Shown here: positions 59,354-64,000 of the stretch, piece by piece
How the letters are laid out: each line of letters starts with the position of its first letter
How positions within the stretch are numbered: position 1 is the first letter of the stretch
Assembly: GCA_905250115.1 (NCBI GenBank)
Contig: CAJNOI010000179.1
Location: 5,493 to 69,492, forward strand
Reading direction: 5' to 3'
Length of the DNA: 64,000 nt
DNA from: Adineta steineri
Taxonomy: Eukaryota > Rotifera > Eurotatoria > Adinetida > Adinetidae
Translations under genes and position numbers: made by a program
Notes under the pieces: generated by a model
The model's input: only the letters and a program-made list of their open reading frames with translations
What the model was told of the DNA's origin: nothing
The model's database searches: none

Positions 59354-60394
59354 ATGGCGACAAAAACTGGTGCAACAATAGGGATGGCTGGATCCTATAA
59401 TTCACATTCATTACCACAACGAGCTCTTATTGAATCTTCGAAGCCTTTTATTGAGAAAGCTATTGAAATTCTTAATATAAGTTCTGGAGAATCTCCTGTA
59501 ATTATTGCTGATTTTGGTTCATCTCATGGATCAAATTCTATGCATGTTATAAAATCTATTATTGATTATATACAAGCATTAAATAAAACCGATCGACAAT
59601 TTTTAATTGTACATATTGATTTACCAACAAATGATTGGAAATCATTCTTTGATATTTTAAATCATCAAGATAAAAAATTTTTTAGTATGGCAATTGGTCA
59701 ATCATTTTATAAACAATGTCTTCCACCAAAGTCTTTGACTATTGGTTATTCATCCGCTTCGATTCACTGGCTTTCTCAAAAACCATGCAATATAACAGAT
59801 CATTGTATATCAATTTTTGCTCAAGGTGATGAACTACAAGCATTTAAAGAACAAGCTCGTGATGATTATAGAAATTTTCTCGAAAATCGTTCACTTGAAC
59901 TTATTCAAGGTGGTATTCTTATCCTGGTAATGAATTGTTTTAATGATGAAGGTTTAACTATGACTGAAAGTGTATATCATCTTTTATATAAATGTGCAAA
60001 ATCAATTTTATCACCAAAGGAAGAACTACCTAATTATACACTACCAGTTTATATACGTTCATATGATGAATGTGTCGATAAAGAATTATTTGATCAATAT
60101 TCGTTTGAAGTAATTCATTCAAATATGTCAGCCGTTGATTTTAAATTCTATGGACAATTAAAAAATAATGAAATGGAATTAGAAGAATTTTCTCGAAAAC
60201 AAACAGAATTTATACGATGTGCTACAGATTCTGTATTAAGAGAAGCATTAGAAAGTACTGGACAACGATCAAAAGTGGATATTGATCAATTATCAAATCA
60301 ATTTTGGAGTTTGTATAAAGAACACGTCCATCAAAATCCGGATGATTTTGATATAAAATGTTATCAAACATATGTTGTTTTGAAAAAACTTTAA
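59354..60394 (+). CDS. SABATH-family SAM-dependent carboxyl methyltransferase
   Basis: Intronless, 346 residues. Family landmarks of the salicylate/benzoate/theobromine-type methyltransferases occur in order: YNSHSLPQRALIES near residue 15; SAM-binding IIADFGSSHGSNSM (about 50-63); the acidic-loop equivalent VHIDLPTNDWKSFF; IGQSFYKQCLPPKS; and the substrate-pocket block GYSSASIHWLSQKP. Characterised members methylate carboxyl (sometimes N) groups of small acids using SAM, best known from plants, with homologs in bacteria, fungi and protists. It is not the juvenile-hormone methyltransferase family. The substrate cannot be read from sequence. The lack of introns, against 8-29 exons in several neighbours, fits horizontal acquisition. 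ATG 59354 is chosen because the longer frame from 59240 would add a low-complexity stretch overlapping a TATA box. Confidence 0.88.
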   Translation: MATKTGATIGMAGSYNSHSLPQRALIESSKPFIEKAIEILNISSGESPVIIADFGSSHGSNSMHVIKSIIDYIQALNKTDRQFLIVHIDLPTNDWKSFFDILNHQDKKFFSMAIGQSFYKQCLPPKSLTIGYSSASIHWLSQKPCNITDHCISIFAQGDELQAFKEQARDDYRNFLENRSLELIQGGILILVMNCFNDEGLTMTESVYHLLYKCAKSILSPKEELPNYTLPVYIRSYDECVDKELFDQYSFEVIHSNMSAVDFKFYGQLKNNEMELEEFSRKQTEFIRCATDSVLREALESTGQRSKVDIDQLSNQFWSLYKEHVHQNPDDFDIKCYQTYVVLKKL

Positions 60395-61924
60395 TTGTTT
60401 CTTTTTATTTTTGTTCGAATAAATTTTAAAAAAAAAATTCTTTTTTTGATATCATTCATCGACATATAACGAAAATATTGTTGAGAGATATACATACAGG
60501 ATTTGAGGGTGTGTTGATGTGTATAATATTCTTCTTATGTATATCTATACCGATGCAGAAAGCAATGATTTTGTCTCTCAGTATGATAGATTGATGATGT
60601 ATTATTAGAATAATTCTGTGTGCTAAAAATGAAAATTGTTTCGTAATAAATATAGAGACTAAAAAATAGATGATCAATAAACCGCACGATGAGTTTGGAA
60701 CAGGTTCAATATTAATTAAATAAGTATTTTTCTATATTTTATAGTTATAAGTGGGGATATCGATTATTGGCTAAAAATAAATTGTTCGGTTTTTATTATA
60801 TTGTATTTCTTTTTTTCATGATAATAAGATTAAGAAATTGATTTTATTGATGGAGAATACTATGGCAAATATAAGAGAGTTTTGCGTAGATTTTTTTTTT
60901 CTGTGATTGAAAGTTTGTAGAATCGGTTACATAAGAAATAGACATGAATATTTTCAGTTAGATTATGTTTATTATGTGCGATACTGAAATCAAAGAAAGA
61001 AGTATGACAAACGGATTTTAAAACTTACGATCACATTCCAGAAAAAATGAAAGTCAGTAGTTAAATAAACGTAAAACAATAGAAACGTGCGATTGTGTAT
61101 TATTTTCTTTTTAAATATTTCCATCAAATAATAATATTTTAATTATAAAAACAAAATACATCGATTTATCTAATTAAAAATGTCGTCATAGATTATGTTT
61201 AATCATTATATGTTTCATAGTAATGAACCTCGATAATCAGAATGACAGTTCATTTACACAAGCGATATAAACATTTAATTTAGTAGATCTTTTTTAATAT
61301 AGAAAACTTATGAAAATAATAATTTAAGGGTAGCTCTGTAATAATATACTATGAGGCAACCAATTATTTTATATCTTTATAATACCAAACGTCGAATAAA
61401 TGAATATATATAATAAATGACGAGCACAGAAAACATAAAAAAAATTGAGAAGAATGAATATACGATACGATGAGTTCGTCTAAATTTTTAGTCGTTATTT
61501 TTGGAAGGTACTAAACAAATAATTTATTTTATTCTAACAGAACAATCTATTTCGACATTTTTTTCTTTTAATCATTTCGCGCATTCCAAACTCAACTGAA
61601 TTCTCATGTCAACTTTGATATATATATCGCAGTTTTTTAACTTTTTCTTCATCATACGAAGTCTCGTTCGACACTATTACAATTCAATTCCATGTAGGTT
61701 ATTCTTTCTTTAATACAGGGAATACTCTCGTAAAGAATTAGAAATGTAAATATATCTGAGAAGGTCATTTATACCCATACGTATGTCTGTGTATTATTTT
61801 ATCAGTCGGTTTTGTTCACTACGTTTTTATTATTTACAGAATTGTTTTCTGTACGCACACGAAGTTCACTGAAAAATAGAATTAATTTAAAAGCAAGCGA
61901 ACAAAATATTCTTTTGTTTATTTA
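60395..61924. other. Intergenic between convergent genes, no gene seen
   Basis: 1.5 kb of AT-rich DNA with T runs (about 60892-60900). No exon-like frames or repeats recognised. Confidence 0.55.
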
Positions 61925-63982
61925 TCAAATATTCTTTCTAATTTCTTCTTTTACAATTTCAATACTCTCTTTCACATCATTAATACTAGGATGAATTGGA
62001 GGTAATGTACGTTGTTTGATGTCCAGAGCCCGTTCCAAAGATGACAGTGCTTTCGAATAGTGTTTCATAGCATAATATACACCAGCGATGTTGTTGTATA
62101 GACTAGCCAAATTAGGATGATTTGAAGGAAGAGTTTTCTGACAAATGTCAAGTGCTTTTTCGTAATACGAAAGTGCTTTCGAGTACTCTCCCATGTTGTC
62201 ATACACACTACCGATGTTGTTGTATGACGCAGCGAATGAAGGATGATTTGAAGGAAGAGTTTTTTGGAAGATTTCAAGTGCTTTTTCGTAATATGAAAAT
62301 GCTTTCGAATACTCTCCCATATTGTCATACACCAAACCGATGTTATTGTATGAAGTAGCCAAATCAGGATGATTTGACGGAAGAGTTTTTTGATCAATTT
62401 TAAATGCTTTTTCGTAATGTAAAAGTGCTTTCGAGTACTCTCCCATATTGTCATACACACTACCGATGTTGTTGTATGAAGTAGCCAAATCAGGATGATT
62501 TGAAGGAAGAGTTTTTTGTCGCATTTCAAGTGCTTTTTCGTAATACCAAATAGCCTTTTTATAATCACCCTGTTTATGTTTGATATATCCGAGCTGATTA
62601 TAATAATGCAGCTTTTCACCCTCATCAGATGTCTGTGCGAGTAATACATTATAAAGTTCTTCAGCTTTATTAAATTGCCCAGTTGTAAGCAATAATTTAC
62701 CTAATCTTTTCCATCCAGTACTACCACTAGCTTCTTCTCGTATCCGATCAGTAAGTGATCGTAGTTGTTGATCATCATCCGATGTTAATTCTAATTCAAC
62801 GTGATAAAGTTGATTATTCTTGTTCATTTGTTTGATTGCATTCACTCGAAACACGGTGTGCATTGAGAAGAGAATTTCTTCTTCATGCTTAAAATAACTC
62901 ACTTCTTTGACGGAGGCAAATGGTGTTGATTTCAAACAAGGATCAATGGACATTATAAAAAGAATGCCAATTTTATTTGGTTCTGTTGAAGCATCTCGAG
63001 CAAAAGGAAAGGACACTTCTTTATCTTTACTTGTGGACAAGAAATTGTTAAATGACATAAGACCACCTTTTGCTTTCTGAATTTTTTCAAAGTCTGATTT
63101 CATAAGACCTTGTCCTCGATAAACTATAAAAGGTTTGCGGCCATAACTACTAACCTGTTGTTCATGCAGCTGTTGGATTTCTCGATGTACATCACGTAGA
63201 AAGAAGCCCATATTAATGATTATATCAGCATTCATCATTCGAAGTGCTTGATTGAGCATTTTGTATGTAAAACACTCACGTGTATACCACCATATTGCTT
63301 TTTCTGGACGATAATCACATTCGAATTCATTAATAACCTTTAATTCAGTTGAATTGCCAGCAAAAACTTCATGGCAACAAACTGCTAAGTCCTTGATTGC
63401 CTTGCCATCATATTCGATATCAAGGAGAATCTCCTTGAATAGTTGAGTATACATGAAAGTTGGCTCCAACTGATTTAAATTATCAGTTGAAGCCATGTCA
63501 TTTACCGTAAGAAAACTTATGGCAATTGCATTTTGGTCGCATTGTTTAACCGCCAATTGTAATGCTTGGCGAATATCTTTGATATTTGTATGAACACCTT
63601 TGATTTTTGTCCAGTTTTGAGTCCATCCTTCGTGTCTGGATTTGTCACCACAAAAGATGTAAATAGCATCTAGTTGTGGTATGTCATGAATTTCAGGAAC
63701 CAAGTGTTGACCTAATGAGCCTGATGTTATGACAAAGGCTTGTTCCCTGTCAACTTTGTTGAGTACTTCGATGCATTGTTTCGATTCCGTACATAAGTTG
63801 ACATCGTTGACCAAATTTTTCAATTGAGTGAGTGTGTCTTGGCAATCCTTTTTTCCTTCGTCGATGCTGGCATCTACCCAGATGAGAAGGTAGTTTTGTG
63901 CCATACGTTGTCGGCGAATATTTGATGATGCTGTTGATTTTGGTGTTGTTGTAACATTCTCCTTCGATTTGTGTGCACCCAT
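61925..63982 (-). CDS. Mono-ADP-ribosyltransferase (R-S-E type) with C-terminal TPR array
   Basis: Intronless, 685 residues. It begins MGAHKSKE, a plausible N-myristoylation signal. Residues about 30-160 form an alpha/beta-looking domain (YLLIWVDASI, AFVITSGSLG, LDAIYIFCGD) that I cannot name. The ART domain (about 175-400) has the arginine-specific triad: R289 in IVYRGQG, S316 in FNNFLSTSKD and E367/E369 in HEEEILF. Residues about 440-675 hold about six kinesin-light-chain-like TPRs, four sharing KTLPSNHP and MGEYSKA within a 42-residue period. The ART should transfer ADP-ribose from NAD to protein arginine, with TPRs recruiting partners. This combination is common in rotifers. The ART superfamily also includes bacterial toxins, but nothing here suggests secretion: no signal peptide is seen. 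Confidence 0.9.
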   Translation of the reverse strand: MGAHKSKENVTTTPKSTASSNIRRQRMAQNYLLIWVDASIDEGKKDCQDTLTQLKNLVNDVNLCTESKQCIEVLNKVDREQAFVITSGSLGQHLVPEIHDIPQLDAIYIFCGDKSRHEGWTQNWTKIKGVHTNIKDIRQALQLAVKQCDQNAIAISFLTVNDMASTDNLNQLEPTFMYTQLFKEILLDIEYDGKAIKDLAVCCHEVFAGNSTELKVINEFECDYRPEKAIWWYTRECFTYKMLNQALRMMNADIIINMGFFLRDVHREIQQLHEQQVSSYGRKPFIVYRGQGLMKSDFEKIQKAKGGLMSFNNFLSTSKDKEVSFPFARDASTEPNKIGILFIMSIDPCLKSTPFASVKEVSYFKHEEEILFSMHTVFRVNAIKQMNKNNQLYHVELELTSDDDQQLRSLTDRIREEASGSTGWKRLGKLLLTTGQFNKAEELYNVLLAQTSDEGEKLHYYNQLGYIKHKQGDYKKAIWYYEKALEMRQKTLPSNHPDLATSYNNIGSVYDNMGEYSKALLHYEKAFKIDQKTLPSNHPDLATSYNNIGLVYDNMGEYSKAFSYYEKALEIFQKTLPSNHPSFAASYNNIGSVYDNMGEYSKALSYYEKALDICQKTLPSNHPNLASLYNNIAGVYYAMKHYSKALSSLERALDIKQRTLPPIHPSINDVKESIEIVKEEIRKNI
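62040..62580 (-). repeat. Intragenic tandem repeat, 126-bp unit (TPR-coding)
   Basis: Four to five near-identical 126-bp units encode the 42-residue TPRs of the ADP-ribosyltransferase gene. High DNA identity between the inner units suggests recent unequal exchange or gene conversion. Confidence 0.85.
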
Positions 63983-64000
63983 ATCACGTTAAAATGTGAA

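Noticed and set aside
62040-62580. CRISPR-like regular repeat
   Set aside because: The 126-bp periodicity is coding (TPR) with no spacer/repeat alternation, in a eukaryotic gene.
62065-62649. 194-codon minus-strand frame inside the ADP-ribosyltransferase gene
   Set aside because: A shadow of the TPR repeat in another frame; its periodicity comes from the 126-bp DNA repeat.

Overview
The window is animal nuclear DNA: very AT-rich, with densely split genes, mostly 40-70 bp GT-AG introns and clear metazoan signalling genes (Eph receptor, SRF, PDZ-GEF/RapGEF, IAPs). Several features together suggest a bdelloid rotifer: an intronless ADP-ribosyltransferase-TPR gene, a local IAP expansion, two candidate foreign genes (a PnuC-like transporter and a SABATH methyltransferase) and TGTGGG-type repeats. 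The lineage call is inference from gene content, not from a marker gene.

Layout. 1-656: 3' end of an NTF2-like gene (+). 2672-3210: four-helix membrane protein (+). 4228-8930: complete 15-exon Eph receptor tyrosine kinase (-). 12253-12882 and 13252-15033: two intronless proline-rich proteins of unknown function (-). 16746-18733: 8-exon leucine-rich-repeat protein (-). 20311-21296: SRF-type MADS-box factor (+). 21894-36186: 29-exon PDZ-GEF (RapGEF2/6 type, +), whose intron 13 holds a complete PnuC-like transporter gene on the opposite strand (27485-28778). 37107-37623: NPC2/ML-domain protein (+). 38320-40211: two tandem paralogous secreted proteins (-). 40340-40439: run of 100 N. 40440-53949: an IAP cluster made of a 5' copy cut by the gap (A), a 3' relic (D), a full-length copy with a broken N-terminus (B) and an intact inverted copy (C). 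54495-56564: TRMT11-type tRNA methyltransferase (+). 59354-60394: SABATH-type methyltransferase (+). 61925-63982: ADP-ribosyltransferase with TPR repeats (-).

There are no operons. Genes are independent, with 0.5-5 kb AT-rich spacers. The IAP locus is a segmental inverted duplication. Comparing its copies exposes two insertions: a short inverted-repeat element flanked by a 5-bp duplication in the C upstream region, and a tRNA-like, Pol III-promoter-bearing segment in the A upstream region. Other large imperfect inverted repeats lie at 19475-19852 and 49568-49848. Two introns of the RapGEF gene carry CCCACA/TGTGGG repeats.

The most unusual points are the PnuC-like gene nested in a host-gene intron (three exons, stop codon touching the host splice donor), the intronless SABATH methyltransferase, and the palindromic IAP locus with one intact and three damaged copies. 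Exon borders were read by eye from splice consensus, reading frame and homology. All multi-exon models keep frame throughout, but no transcript was available.
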